The notes: a model not told the origin generated them from the letters alone. DNA of 21,070 nucleotides from Proteobacteria bacterium UBA7821 (GCA_002480165.1 DLBP01000034.1:1-21070), one strand, 5' to 3'; positions 7,181 through 16,208 are shown, counted from the stretch's first letter. A program made the numbers and translations.

Positions 7181-7631
7181 CATTGTTGCAATTGGGCGAC
7201 ACGTCCCATCATGGGCACATGATGCGATCAATAGCTATCTCGACCGAATGAAGACTGAACAAGTCAATCAGATCATTGTTGATCTAAAGCAGACCAAAAA
7301 ACTTCCTGATTCTGTTATTCTAAAACAAGAAAATGATCTATTAGTTTCTAAACTACCAAAAGACAATTTTTACATCGCGCTGGATAAAACAGGCGTTCAA
7401 TGGAATAACCAACAGCTACTTAACACGCTAACATTATCTAACCAATCTAAACCAATTACCTTTATCATCGGTGGCGCATTAGGACTGAATCAACAAGTAC
7501 TCACACTGTCTAACTGCCAATGGTCCCTCTCCAACCTGATCTTCCCACACAGTATCGCTAGACTGCTGCTGGTCGAACAACTGTATCGATCCTATAGCAT
7601 CAGCTGTAAACACCCGTACCACAGAGAGTAA
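7158..7631 (+). CDS. rlmH: 23S rRNA pseudouridine(1915) N3-methyltransferase RlmH
   Basis: RlmH is a SPOUT-class methyltransferase that uses SAM to methylate pseudouridine 1915 in helix 69 of 23S rRNA. From the ATG at 7158 the protein has 157 residues, against 155 in E. coli, and begins MKRFQNISIVAIGRHVPSW. The SAM-binding trefoil knot is visible as FIIGGALGLN (about 98-107) and in the C-terminal SLSNLIFPHSIARLLLVEQLYRSYSI region. The protein ends with the family signature HPYHRE. The frame is open further upstream to an ATG at 7047, but that part lies inside rsfS and has no RlmH homology. The chosen start overlaps the end of rsfS, which suggests coupling; no strong ribosome site is seen. Confidence 0.93.
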   Translation: MKRFQNISIVAIGRHVPSWAHDAINSYLDRMKTEQVNQIIVDLKQTKKLPDSVILKQENDLLVSKLPKDNFYIALDKTGVQWNNQQLLNTLTLSNQSKPITFIIGGALGLNQQVLTLSNCQWSLSNLIFPHSIARLLLVEQLYRSYSISCKHPYHRE

Positions 7632-7636
7632 ATTGC

Positions 7637-9325
7637 ATGGTCAAACCGATCGTTCAAACACGAATCTTAATCAGTTGCGCACTGCTATTAATGATATTTA
7701 TCGTTATTGGCTATCAATTATATTCACTACAAATCATCCATAACCTCTCCTATCAAGCACAAGCCTTAAAAAATCGACTACATGATACGATTATTGAGAA
7801 TGAAAGAGGCCGTATCTTTGACCGAAACGGTGTTACGCTCGCATCCTATCGAACCGAACCCACGCTACATGTTCCAGACCAAGATTCTCTCAAAACATTA
7901 GCAAGAATCCTACAAAAACCCAATATAGAACATACTAAAACACCAACACTCATCAAACAACTATCGACTGAAGACATACAACATTTTTATGAACATTCAC
8001 ACCAAATGCCCAATATAAAGGTCAGAGAACACACCATCAGGTACTACCACGACGATGAAGCTTTTGCTCATGTCGTCGGTTATATCGGCGATCGACAAGA
8101 AAAGAACCAAACGAAAATATCTAACAAATATGGTATTAGCGGCATCGAGCAATACTATGACAGTCTGCTATCTGCTCACCCATCGATTAAAACCTACGAG
8201 TATTCATCAACTGGACAACGACAGAACCTAGTCAGCGAATCTGACGGTCAGCGAGGCAATAACATCACATTAACCATCGATGCAAGGTTACAAAAAAAAG
8301 CCTATGAGTTACTGAAGCAATACACAGGGGCACTCGTAGCACTTAATCCAACTAACGGAGAAATCTTGACTCTGGTTAGCACACCATCCTATTCAAACAA
8401 TAACTTAATTCGAGGAATACATGATAGCAGAAACAAACACACCAGCCAGTTAAATCGTGCCATCAATGGACAGTATCCACCCGCATCAACTATTAAACCA
8501 TTCATTGCGCTGCATGCTTTGAGTCACAATAACATCAGTGAGCAGTACCAGATTCATGATCCAGGCTATTATGTTGTTGGAAACAAAGTCTTTAACGACT
8601 GGTACAAAAAGGGACAAGGTGATGTCAATCTCAATCGGGCAATTGCGTTATCATCAGACACTTACTTTTACCACATCGCAGAAGTAATGGGTATCGATGC
8701 CATTGAATCTGTGCTGAGTGCATTTCGTTTTGGCCAATCTCCAACGCTTGACCTTGGCCACCCATCACCCGGTTTAGTTCCGTCAGAAAGATGGAAATTA
8801 CAAGAGAAATCCGAGCGATGGTATACTGGTGATACGGTCATCACTGCAATCGGGCAAGGTTCACTGTTAGCAACCCCTCTTCAAATGGCATTTGCAGCTG
8901 GTATACTCGGTAATAAAGGGCTTACGAAAAAGCCACATTTGCGCTTGTCCAGCGAAGCAGACTCAGTGACTGATTCGATAGCCATCAGTCAATACGGTCA
9001 GAAAGAATACGATATCATTATTCAAGCAATGATCGGCGTCGTTTCTGGTAACGAAACATTGAGAACAGGCCGCCTACTGAATAGCCATCTCTACGATTTA
9101 GCAGCCAAAACAGGGACAGCTCAAAAAGTATCTGTTGAGTATGCCAGTAATAACGAAGACAATAAGATCAAAGATCATTCCATGCTCATTGGCTTTCTAC
9201 CACACGACCAACCCAACTTGGCATTTGCCATCGTGATTGAAAACCAACCCGGTACTGCCAATCGAATCGCAAAAGAATGGCTTGAGTTGTATGCAACCCT
9301 CTATAATGGGAAAATCAAGGACTAA
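7637..9325 (+). CDS. mrdA: Penicillin-binding protein 2, rod-shape transpeptidase
   Basis: PBP2 is the peptidoglycan DD-transpeptidase of the elongasome and works with RodA in the inner membrane. The 562-residue product has one N-terminal membrane helix (about 9-30). The pedestal domain carries NERGRIFDRNGVTLASY (about 55-71) and YYHDDEAFAHVVGYIG. The transpeptidase active site has S284-T-I-K287 (SxxK), S339-S-D341 (the SxD seen in PBP2) and K491-T-G (KTG). It is shorter than the E. coli enzyme (about 630); the visible motifs are intact. The start ATG follows rlmH by 5 bases, with GAGAG upstream in the rlmH end. Confidence 0.95.
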   Translation: MVKPIVQTRILISCALLLMIFIVIGYQLYSLQIIHNLSYQAQALKNRLHDTIIENERGRIFDRNGVTLASYRTEPTLHVPDQDSLKTLARILQKPNIEHTKTPTLIKQLSTEDIQHFYEHSHQMPNIKVREHTIRYYHDDEAFAHVVGYIGDRQEKNQTKISNKYGISGIEQYYDSLLSAHPSIKTYEYSSTGQRQNLVSESDGQRGNNITLTIDARLQKKAYELLKQYTGALVALNPTNGEILTLVSTPSYSNNNLIRGIHDSRNKHTSQLNRAINGQYPPASTIKPFIALHALSHNNISEQYQIHDPGYYVVGNKVFNDWYKKGQGDVNLNRAIALSSDTYFYHIAEVMGIDAIESVLSAFRFGQSPTLDLGHPSPGLVPSERWKLQEKSERWYTGDTVITAIGQGSLLATPLQMAFAAGILGNKGLTKKPHLRLSSEADSVTDSIAISQYGQKEYDIIIQAMIGVVSGNETLRTGRLLNSHLYDLAAKTGTAQKVSVEYASNNEDNKIKDHSMLIGFLPHDQPNLAFAIVIENQPGTANRIAKEWLELYATLYNGKIKD

Positions 9326-9327
9326 CT

Positions 9328-10425
9328 GTGGAATCACATTCAAAAAGCCAACTGTCCATCTTAGTAAAAAAACTCGATTTTGTGCTAATTAGCATCGTTT
9401 CAGCTGCTGCTTTAGTCAGCTTGATTGTTCTATACAGTGCAGCAAATGGCGAGCTTTTCTTCGTCAAAAGACAACTGTTTCGGCTAGCTATCGCAACCAG
9501 CTGTATGCTAGCAATCACCATGGTCCCGTTCGAAACCATTCGTCGACACACAATGACGTTTAATATTGTCTGCATCCTGCTGTTAATATGGGTGATAACA
9601 CATGGGCATATTGGAAAAGGCGCGCAACGCTGGATCGACCTAGGATTTTTTCGTTTTGAACCCTCTGAGTTATGCAAGGTCGCCATCCCCCTACTCACTG
9701 CTCGATTCATCGCGAACTGCAGCACCCCCATCAAATTAATCGATAGCCTCTTTCTCTTTGGACTCATCAGTGTACCAACGGTCTTGGTTTTATTACAACC
9801 CGACTTAGGTACAGCCATTATTCTGATGACAGTCGGTGTGAGCGCCATCTTTATGGCAGGACTAAGCCACCGCATTATTTTAGTGTCTCTCGCTTGCGCG
9901 GTTGCATTATTACCGATTAGCTGGGACTACCTACACGACTACCAAAAACTTAGACTGATCAACTTTTTCTATCCCGACAACGACCCTCTCGGAACCGGTT
10001 ACCATATTCTACAGTCAAAAATCGCAATCGGATCAGGTGGCATTTTTGGCTATGGTCTATTGTCTGGGCCACAGGTTCGTTTGAAGTTTATTCCAGAGCA
10101 TTATACCGATTTTGTCTTTTCACTGATCGGTGAAGAATTTGGTCTACTAGGGACTTTTTTTGTGTTAATTCTGTTTGCAGGTCTGACTATCCGTGGATTC
10201 ATGATAGCGTGGCAAGCCGACGATCTATTCACCAAAATCTCGATAGCCTGCCTCACCCTATCGATCACTTTGTCTAGTATCATCAATATATCAATGACTA
10301 TGGGACTACTCCCCGTTGTTGGTATACCTCTACCATTAATCAGTTATGGTGGTTCAAGCTTACTAACCACATTGATGGCCATTGGCATCATCCAGTCTGC
10401 AAAAAACAGTCAGCAATCTCAATAG
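9328..10425 (+). CDS. mrdB: RodA, SEDS peptidoglycan glycosyltransferase
   Basis: RodA polymerises lipid II into glycan strands and partners PBP2 in side-wall synthesis. The 365-residue polytopic protein shows the SEDS signatures: GKGAQRWIDLGFFRFEPSEL (about 97-115), QPDLGTAIILM (about 157-167), the long periplasmic loop with DPLGTGYHILQSKIAIGSGG and PEHYTDFVFSLIGEEFG, and MGLLPVVGIPLPLISYGGSS near the C-terminus. The catalytic aspartate is most likely D261 in EHYTDF. The start is GTG at 9328, with AAGGA (9317-9321) at a good distance and 2 bases after the mrdA stop. It is the last gene of the cluster; no clear intrinsic terminator follows. Confidence 0.95.
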   Translation: MESHSKSQLSILVKKLDFVLISIVSAAALVSLIVLYSAANGELFFVKRQLFRLAIATSCMLAITMVPFETIRRHTMTFNIVCILLLIWVITHGHIGKGAQRWIDLGFFRFEPSELCKVAIPLLTARFIANCSTPIKLIDSLFLFGLISVPTVLVLLQPDLGTAIILMTVGVSAIFMAGLSHRIILVSLACAVALLPISWDYLHDYQKLRLINFFYPDNDPLGTGYHILQSKIAIGSGGIFGYGLLSGPQVRLKFIPEHYTDFVFSLIGEEFGLLGTFFVLILFAGLTIRGFMIAWQADDLFTKISIACLTLSITLSSIINISMTMGLLPVVGIPLPLISYGGSSLLTTLMAIGIIQSAKNSQQSQ

Positions 10426-10438
10426 TTAAATATTTATA

Positions 10439-10467
10439 TTGATTCTCAGTCCACTGTTAGATAACAT
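10439..10467 (+). promoter_or_regulatory. Predicted sigma70 promoter of kdsB-mutL-hydroquinone reductase
   Basis: TTGATT (10439-10444), a 17-base spacer and TAACAT (10462-10467) precede kdsB. A GAGAG (10490-10494) sits close to the ATG at 10498. Confidence 0.5.
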
Positions 10468-10497
10468 AAAACAATCATCAAATACTCCTGAGAGTTT

Positions 10498-11223
10498 ATG
10501 TCATATACCATCATTATACCAGCTAGGTATCAATCGACAAGACTTCACGCCAAGCCGCTACAAACAGTACGAGGCAAACCATTAATTGCATATACCTACG
10601 ATAATGCGACTAAAACACAGGCCAATCGGATCATCATTGCAACTGACCACATAGCCATTAAGCAAGTGGCATGCTCTCTTGGTGCAGAAGTGGTGATGAC
10701 CCAAGAGACCTGCTCTACTGGAACCGATCGTGTTGCAGAAGCAGCAAAACGAGCCGATCTAGACAACCAGCAGGTGATCGTAAACCTTCAATCAGATGAA
10801 CCTCTACTAGCCGCCCACGCGATTGATTCTCTAGCTAAAGCTCATCAACAGCAAGGTCACTTTATGTCGACACTGTACTACAACAATCATGACATGACCC
10901 AGTTTAATGACCGCGACACGGTTAAAGTAGTCGTCAATAAAAACCATCTAGCCCTGAATTTTAGTAGAAGCCCGATACCTTATGGGCAATATGACCACTT
11001 CAAACAACATCTCGGTATTTATGCCTACAAGCGCTGTTGCCTTGACGAATATGTCTCACTCGAACAACCTGAATGGGAAAAAACAGAGTCTCTTGAACAG
11101 CTGCGAGCACTGTGGCATGGCAAATCAGTGGGTGTATTCCAAGCCGAACTCAATCATGCGCCAATTGGTGTCGATACACCAGATGATCTAGAGCGATTTG
11201 ATAAGCATCTCGAGTTGGTATGA
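10498..11223 (+). CDS. kdsB: 3-deoxy-manno-octulosonate cytidylyltransferase (CMP-Kdo synthetase)
   Basis: KdsB activates Kdo with CTP to CMP-Kdo and diphosphate for LPS inner core synthesis in the cytoplasm. The 241-residue protein has the nucleotide-binding IIPARYQSTRLHAKPL (about 5-20), STGTDRVAEAA (about 73-83), LQSDEPL (about 98-104), FSRSPIPYG (about 153-161), LGIYAYKR, EKTESLEQLRALWHG and GVDTPDDLERF. Two small deviations from the usual motifs are visible: LHAKPL where LPGKPL is typical, and QSDEP where QGDEP is typical. The metal-ligand aspartate is kept. The TGA overlaps the mutL start codon (ATGA at 11220-11223). Its presence implies an outer membrane with Kdo-containing LPS or lipid A. 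Confidence 0.95.
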   Translation: MSYTIIIPARYQSTRLHAKPLQTVRGKPLIAYTYDNATKTQANRIIIATDHIAIKQVACSLGAEVVMTQETCSTGTDRVAEAAKRADLDNQQVIVNLQSDEPLLAAHAIDSLAKAHQQQGHFMSTLYYNNHDMTQFNDRDTVKVVVNKNHLALNFSRSPIPYGQYDHFKQHLGIYAYKRCCLDEYVSLEQPEWEKTESLEQLRALWHGKSVGVFQAELNHAPIGVDTPDDLERFDKHLELV

Positions 11224-13055
11224 TAAAACAACTAGATCACGACACAACACTTCAAATAGCTGCTGGTGAAGTCATCGAGCGGCCTAGATCAATTGTCAAA
11301 GAATTGCTGGAAAATGCAGTGGATGCGGAATCAACCCACATAACCATTGAAGTAGAGCGTGCTGGTGTGGCTTCTATCCGTGTTACCGATGATGGACTGG
11401 GTATTAAAAAGAACAACCTGGAGCTCGCTCTAACTCGCTATGCCACAAGCAAAATAGCCCATATTAGCGATCTGAATCATATCTTATCAATGGGTTTTAG
11501 GGGTGAAGCGCTTGCAAGTATTGCAGCCGTATCAAAACTAACACTGACCAGCAAAACTCGTCAGTGCGATACCAGCTGGACAGTCCAAGTAGAAGGCGGT
11601 GAAGCAATCAACCTAACGCCCAAGCAAGCAGCTGGTTTACCAGGAACAACAGTCACAGTGAGTGATTTGTTTTTTAATACTCCCGTTAGAAAAAAATTCC
11701 TTGCATCGGAACGCACTGAGTTTCAGTACATACTAGAGAATGTCAAGCGGATTGCGCTTGCTTATTCTGACGTGTCTTTTAAATTAATACACAACGATAA
11801 AACCCACACTCACCTGCATGCAAACATGCAAGAAAAAGAAAGACTGAGTCAACTGATTGGCAAGGAGTTTGCCGATGCGTGTGAGCCAATTCAAGCACAT
11901 GATAACGACATCCAATTAACTGGCTGGATTGCAAAGCCAACTTATACTCGATCATTAGCCGATCAACAATATGTCTTTCTAAACAAACGATTCATTAAGG
12001 ATAAGGGCCTCTACCACGCAGTTAAAAGAGCCTACCATGACATGCTTCATGGCAATAGACTACCAGCGTTTGTACTGTATCTAGAGATCAACCCAGAAAT
12101 CGTTGACGTGAATGTTCACCCAACCAAAGAGCAAGTCAGATTTCAGCATCCACAGCCCATCTACCAAATTATCAAACGCTGTATTGAACACAAGTTGAGT
12201 GCAACGTTATTAGCACCTGTTAGTGCATACCCGCCAACCAAGATAGAACCAACACTGACAGAGACATCCCCTCCCCGTGTTGTTGCACCCAAGGTCTCAC
12301 CCGCCCGTGCTAACCCATTCATCAACAGTACAATCCAACAAGAATCAGTGACTGTTGTACACAAGCCGACTCAGCCCATTCCTAAAATCATCACTGAGCC
12401 AAAACCGGTTATGCAAACAATCAAACAATCGGTTCAACATAATCAGACAACACAGATGGATGCTGATATCCAAAGACCAGAACCACTGGGTAATGCCATT
12501 GGCCAAATTGGGCACATCTACGTCTTAGCAGAAAATCCAAATGGCTTGATTGTCGTAGACATGCATGCGGCACATGAACGAATCCTCTATGAAAATTTAA
12601 AGAGGAGCTATAATGATCAAGGAATTATATCACAAGCATTATTACTACCTGTTGCTTTATCATTGGGAGCGGACAAAATAGAATGCCTGACCGAAAACGC
12701 CCTATTCTTTGAACAGTTAGGCTTTCAGACAACGGAGCTTAGCGAAAATCAAATGTCGGTCACACACGTGCCCATGTTGCTGAAAGACTCGCCAATCAAT
12801 GAACTAGTCGAGGCTGTCATCAACGAGTTTATTGAAAATCAAGACTCGATTAGCCAAGCCGTCAATCAAATATTATCAACCATGGCATGTCACAGCGCAA
12901 TTCGTGCTGGTCGACAACTGACACTGCCTGAAATGAATGCTCTATTGCGTCAAATAGAAATAACCAGTAAATCAAAATTTTGTAATCACGGCCGACCCAC
13001 TTGGCATGAAATTAATCTCAAGACCCTAGACTCTATGTTTAAACGAGGACAATAA
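11220..13055 (+). CDS. mutL: DNA mismatch repair protein MutL, endonuclease-type
   Basis: MutL couples MutS mismatch recognition to strand incision. The 611-residue protein has an N-terminal GHKL ATPase: AAGEVIERP (about 14-22), the ELLENAVDA helix with E28 and N32, DDGLGI (57-62), GFRGEALASI (about 92-101) and LFFNTPVRKKF. A Pro/Thr/Gln-rich linker runs from about 340 to 420. The C-terminal dimerisation domain has DMHAAHERILYE at 447-458, which fits the DxHA(X)2E(X)4E nuclease motif with E453 and E458. ACHSAIRAGR, CNHGRPTW and a terminal FKR accompany it, as in Pseudomonas-type MutL and eukaryotic PMS2-type nucleases. This suggests strand incision without MutH. Translation is coupled to kdsB. 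Confidence 0.96.
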   Translation: MIKQLDHDTTLQIAAGEVIERPRSIVKELLENAVDAESTHITIEVERAGVASIRVTDDGLGIKKNNLELALTRYATSKIAHISDLNHILSMGFRGEALASIAAVSKLTLTSKTRQCDTSWTVQVEGGEAINLTPKQAAGLPGTTVTVSDLFFNTPVRKKFLASERTEFQYILENVKRIALAYSDVSFKLIHNDKTHTHLHANMQEKERLSQLIGKEFADACEPIQAHDNDIQLTGWIAKPTYTRSLADQQYVFLNKRFIKDKGLYHAVKRAYHDMLHGNRLPAFVLYLEINPEIVDVNVHPTKEQVRFQHPQPIYQIIKRCIEHKLSATLLAPVSAYPPTKIEPTLTETSPPRVVAPKVSPARANPFINSTIQQESVTVVHKPTQPIPKIITEPKPVMQTIKQSVQHNQTTQMDADIQRPEPLGNAIGQIGHIYVLAENPNGLIVVDMHAAHERILYENLKRSYNDQGIISQALLLPVALSLGADKIECLTENALFFEQLGFQTTELSENQMSVTHVPMLLKDSPINELVEAVINEFIENQDSISQAVNQILSTMACHSAIRAGRQLTLPEMNALLRQIEITSKSKFCNHGRPTWHEINLKTLDSMFKRGQ

Positions 13056-13056
13056 A

Positions 13057-13968
13057 GTGGGCTCACTTGTAAATGGCATTTGGACGTTATCGGATAGATT
13101 CTCTGAAAATGAGGACACATTCGAACGATCTGATAGTGTTTTTCGTGGGCGTATTGATACACAGCCACAGCGTGATCGCTACCATTTGTTTGTCAGTTAT
13201 GCGTGCCCATGGGCTCATCGTGTACTCATCATGAGGGCATTAAAAGGTCTCGAACAAGCGATAGGCGTTAGTGTTGTATCACCAGATATGCTTGATAATG
13301 GCTGGACATTCACACAAGATCACCCAAATACAACTGGCGATTTACTGTATGGCCATGAGTTTCTCTATCAACTATACCAGCAATCAGACAAGTCGGTTAC
13401 CAGCCGAGTTACTGTACCGGTGCTTTGGGATTGTCAGAAACAAACCATCGTCAATAATGAATCATGGGACATTCTCTTAATACTCAACACGGCATTTAAT
13501 CACCTAACACAACAGCGCGAAGATTATTATCCCAAACATCAACAGAATGATATCAATCAGTGGTGTGATGTGATTTACAACCACATTAACAATGGCGTCT
13601 ATCTGTGTGGCTTCGCACCCAATCAGGATGCGTATAATCAGGCAGTCAAACAGCTTTTCTCAACACTGGATGTACTGGAAGATCACCTGGCTGATAGAGC
13701 CTTTATTGTTGGCAACAGCTTGACTTTGGTTGACCTATGTCTGATAACCACCCTGATCCGATTTGATGCAGTCTATCACGGTCATTTTAAGTGCAATTTG
13801 AAACGGATCATAGACTACCCAAATCTACATCGATACCTAGATAGCCATCGATCACTGGATGCGATTAAGTCGACTACTAACTTGTTTCATATCAAGCGAC
13901 ACTATTACTACAGCCATCGAGCAATCAACCCCTCTCAAATCGTTCCACTAGGGCCAGACCACTACTAG
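13057..13968 (+). CDS. Glutathionyl-hydroquinone reductase (Xi-class GST, YqjG/ECM4-like)
   Basis: Enzymes of this family reduce glutathionyl-hydroquinones with glutathione, releasing the hydroquinone and GSSG. The 303-residue protein carries the family features: FRGRIDTQPQRDRYHLFVSY (about 29-48), the catalytic motif CPWAHR with C50, a VPVLWDCQKQTIVNNES segment (GST beta strands and the glutathione-binding ES), an all-helical C-terminal domain with FIVGNSLTLVDLCLITTLIRFD, and the terminal HYYYSHRAINPSQIVPLGP. The start is GTG at 13057, one base after the mutL stop, with GAGGA (13044-13048) inside the mutL end. It converges with gpmI, leaving 24 bases between stops; no convincing terminator is seen there. 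Confidence 0.92.
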   Translation: MGSLVNGIWTLSDRFSENEDTFERSDSVFRGRIDTQPQRDRYHLFVSYACPWAHRVLIMRALKGLEQAIGVSVVSPDMLDNGWTFTQDHPNTTGDLLYGHEFLYQLYQQSDKSVTSRVTVPVLWDCQKQTIVNNESWDILLILNTAFNHLTQQREDYYPKHQQNDINQWCDVIYNHINNGVYLCGFAPNQDAYNQAVKQLFSTLDVLEDHLADRAFIVGNSLTLVDLCLITTLIRFDAVYHGHFKCNLKRIIDYPNLHRYLDSHRSLDAIKSTTNLFHIKRHYYYSHRAINPSQIVPLGPDHY

Positions 13969-13992
13969 ATTAGTCAGAAACACCGTTGGAAG

Positions 13993-15453
13993 CTAATGCC
14001 TAATTAAGCTGGCTGATAGGTTTTTTTCAGCTGGAAGACCGAATAGTTCTAATATGGTTGCAGCAATATTAGTCAAATCGCCAGTGGGGGCTAAACTGAT
14101 ATTGTTAGGTCCCACATAAACCAACGGCACTGGGTTCAGGGTATGCGCCGTGTGTTGTTTTAGGCCGCTATGATCCCTCATCTGTTCAGCATTTCCATGA
14201 TCAGCAGTAATGATAAGATGTGATCCGGCACGTTCTACAGCGGCAACAATATCGGCTAAACAGCCATCGATGGTTTCAATTGATTGAACAGTTGGCTCCC
14301 AGTGACCAGAGTGTCCGACCATATCTGCATTGGCAAGATTGGCGACCACGAAATGATCGGTCTTTTTGTCGATTGCGTGAATCACATGGTTGGTGATATC
14401 ACGAGCTTTCATCTCTGGTATCTCAGAATGACAGTGACATTTATTGGATTGTATTAATGTGCGCCTTTCCTTGGGATAACAGACATCTTGACCGCCATTA
14501 AAAAAATATGAAACGTGTGGAAACTTTTCCGTTTCTGCTATTCTAATTTGTGATAAACCGTTTACGCTCAAAATCTTCCCCAGTGTTTCTGATTGAGCCG
14601 GGATATCAATTAAATGTGTTGCACTGCCATGAGGCAGTTTAGACAGTGTATAGATCTGATTAAAAGCAGATTTCTGGGACAGTTGGTGTTGTAACTGTTT
14701 GATACGATCTGGCCTGAAGTTCATTAATAGGCACCTGGATGAATCACACACTCCTTGATAATCACCAATAACCATTGGCCGGCAGAATTCGTCTCCCATC
14801 TCTCTCACACAATCTAGTGCTTGAGTGATTGACTCCACACGTGATCCTGTTGCATCAAGGATTGCATGAGTGGCTTGATTGGTTCTATCCCAGTTACTGT
14901 CTCGATCCATTCCATAAAATCGACCCGATAGTGTCCCAATCTTACCCAAACGATTCGTTGTCAAATAATCATCAAAATCAGTGATGTCTTGTACAAATGA
15001 ACCTGGCATAACATCTCGCCCATCAGAGAACAAGTGACATATGAATTCATGCTGCGCTGTGTGTGTTTTGAATTGATCAAGCATTGAGTAGAAATGATTG
15101 AGATGACTGTGGACTCCACCCTTAGACAGTAAGCCAATCATGTGTGTTGTTAAACCGTTCGAATCAGAAACAAAGCGGGATAAAGCTGGATTTCCTGTGG
15201 TCATCGATTCGTTGATGATCGATAGCTTCTGATTGATGACACGTCCAGAACCAATATGAATATGGCCAACCTCAGAGTTACCCATCTGTCCATCTGGTAG
15301 CCCAACTGATTGACCTGAAGTTGATAGTAGCGATAGCGACTTATTAGCAATCAACTGGTCCCAATGCGGTGTTCGTGCTTGGGCAATTGCATTGAAATCG
15401 GACTGTTGTGAATAGCCCCAGCCATCTAATATTAGCAAGACAACCTGTGTCAT
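13993..15453 (-). CDS. gpmI: 2,3-bisphosphoglycerate-independent phosphoglycerate mutase
   Basis: The enzyme interconverts 3- and 2-phosphoglycerate in glycolysis and gluconeogenesis using two manganese ions and a phosphoserine. The 486-residue protein is slightly short for the family (about 510). It begins VVLLILDGWGYS with the metal-ligand D10. The nucleophile is S60 in MGNSEVGH, followed by IGSGRVINQ. SDGRDVMPGS, GRFYGMDRDSNWDRT and NFRPDRIKQL supply substrate contacts. YFFNGG, ANADMVGHSG, ITADHGNAEQM and HTAHTLNPVPLVYVG supply the remaining metal ligands. A GAGG ribosome site lies 7 bases before the ATG. The gene follows miaE after 23 bases on the same strand, so it is probably co-transcribed from the miaE promoter. 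Confidence 0.96.
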   Translation of the reverse strand: MTQVVLLILDGWGYSQQSDFNAIAQARTPHWDQLIANKSLSLLSTSGQSVGLPDGQMGNSEVGHIHIGSGRVINQKLSIINESMTTGNPALSRFVSDSNGLTTHMIGLLSKGGVHSHLNHFYSMLDQFKTHTAQHEFICHLFSDGRDVMPGSFVQDITDFDDYLTTNRLGKIGTLSGRFYGMDRDSNWDRTNQATHAILDATGSRVESITQALDCVREMGDEFCRPMVIGDYQGVCDSSRCLLMNFRPDRIKQLQHQLSQKSAFNQIYTLSKLPHGSATHLIDIPAQSETLGKILSVNGLSQIRIAETEKFPHVSYFFNGGQDVCYPKERRTLIQSNKCHCHSEIPEMKARDITNHVIHAIDKKTDHFVVANLANADMVGHSGHWEPTVQSIETIDGCLADIVAAVERAGSHLIITADHGNAEQMRDHSGLKQHTAHTLNPVPLVYVGPNNISLAPTGDLTNIAATILELFGLPAEKNLSASLIRH

Positions 15454-15476
15454 ATTAAAACCTCATCATCGTTTTA

Positions 15477-16061
15477 TTAAACACATGAAAAGAAACCAAA
15501 ACGGTCTTGTGTTGCCAGTAGTATGCGGCGCTCTTCATCCAATAGTTCAGATAAGCGATCCAAAGTCTTTGACTCTCCAACTAACTCAAGACACAAAGTG
15601 AAATAAATATCCTGATGGCGTTTTTCTGCATGAGATAGCTTTGTATAAAAAGCTGCCAGCTTACCATTTAGCAGTGGAATTAGGCAGTCAAATCGCTCGT
15701 GTGCTCTCGCCTCGATAATTGATGCTATCAGTAATCGATCTCTTAATGCTTGAGTGCGATTAGCTGAGTCAACTAACGAAAAGAGATTCCTCATATAACT
15801 AACTGGTTTCATCTGTATCTGATCATAACTATTTTGCTCAACGAACTGGGTAACGAGCTCAAAATGGCGCATTTCTTCACGAGCAAGCTTCGATAATCGA
15901 CACAGTGTTTTTGGTGATTTGGGAAAGTATTTCATCATATCAATCGCCACAACTGCTGCTTTTTTTTCCAAAATCGCATGATCGTTCAATAAGATGCCCA
16001 AATTGGCTAACGCTGATTGTGCCCATCTAAGATCTGTGGTGTAGGTCAATTGATAACTCAT
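15477..16061 (-). CDS. miaE: tRNA-(ms2io6A)-hydroxylase MiaE
   Basis: MiaE is a non-heme diiron monooxygenase that hydroxylates the isopentenyl group of ms2i6A37 in tRNAs reading codons that start with U; it needs oxygen. The 194-residue protein is a ferritin-like four-helix bundle with all six expected ligands: E32 (HAILEKKAA), E63 and H66 (REEMRHFE), E117 (IIEARAHERF), and E146 and H149 (HAEKRHQDIY). Its length matches the short Pseudomonas-type form rather than the longer Salmonella form. The substrate would require MiaA and MiaB, not in this window. The ATG at 16061 is preceded by GTGAGA, and a good promoter lies just upstream. Confidence 0.93.
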   Translation of the reverse strand: MSYQLTYTTDLRWAQSALANLGILLNDHAILEKKAAVVAIDMMKYFPKSPKTLCRLSKLAREEMRHFELVTQFVEQNSYDQIQMKPVSYMRNLFSLVDSANRTQALRDRLLIASIIEARAHERFDCLIPLLNGKLAAFYTKLSHAEKRHQDIYFTLCLELVGESKTLDRLSELLDEERRILLATQDRFGFFSCV

Positions 16062-16085
16062 GAAATCTCACTAATAACTTTCAAC

Positions 16086-16114
16086 ATCATAGCAGGGACG
16101 CACCAGTCTTTCAA
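16086..16114 (-). promoter_or_regulatory. Predicted sigma70 promoter of miaE-gpmI
   Basis: On the minus strand, TTGAAA (16109-16114), a 17-base spacer and TATGAT (16086-16091) predict a start about 18 bases before the miaE ATG. Each box matches consensus at 5 of 6 positions. Confidence 0.65.
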
Positions 16115-16148
16115 TACCAACCCAACAGTTAAAAACTCATTAAAAACA

Positions 16149-16177
16149 TTGACATAAATGAAAAGTTTCGCTAAAAT
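16149..16177 (+). promoter_or_regulatory. Near-consensus sigma70 promoter of the giant gene
   Basis: TTGACA (16149-16154), a 17-base spacer and TAAAAT (16172-16177) match 11 of 12 consensus positions. The predicted start is near 16184, about 25 bases before the ATG at 16209. A weak ribosome site (GGAA, 16195-16198) lies 10 bases upstream of the ATG. The -35 boxes of this promoter and the miaE promoter lie 34 bases apart, back to back. Confidence 0.7.
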
Positions 16178-16208
16178 GCTCATTTAATTATTATGGAATT
16201 CTATAAAT

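Noticed and set aside
13960..14040. Possible bidirectional terminator between the hydroquinone reductase and gpmI
   Set aside because: A T-run and CAGCTGG/GCTGGC words are present, but they lie within the gpmI 3' end and do not form a convincing stem.
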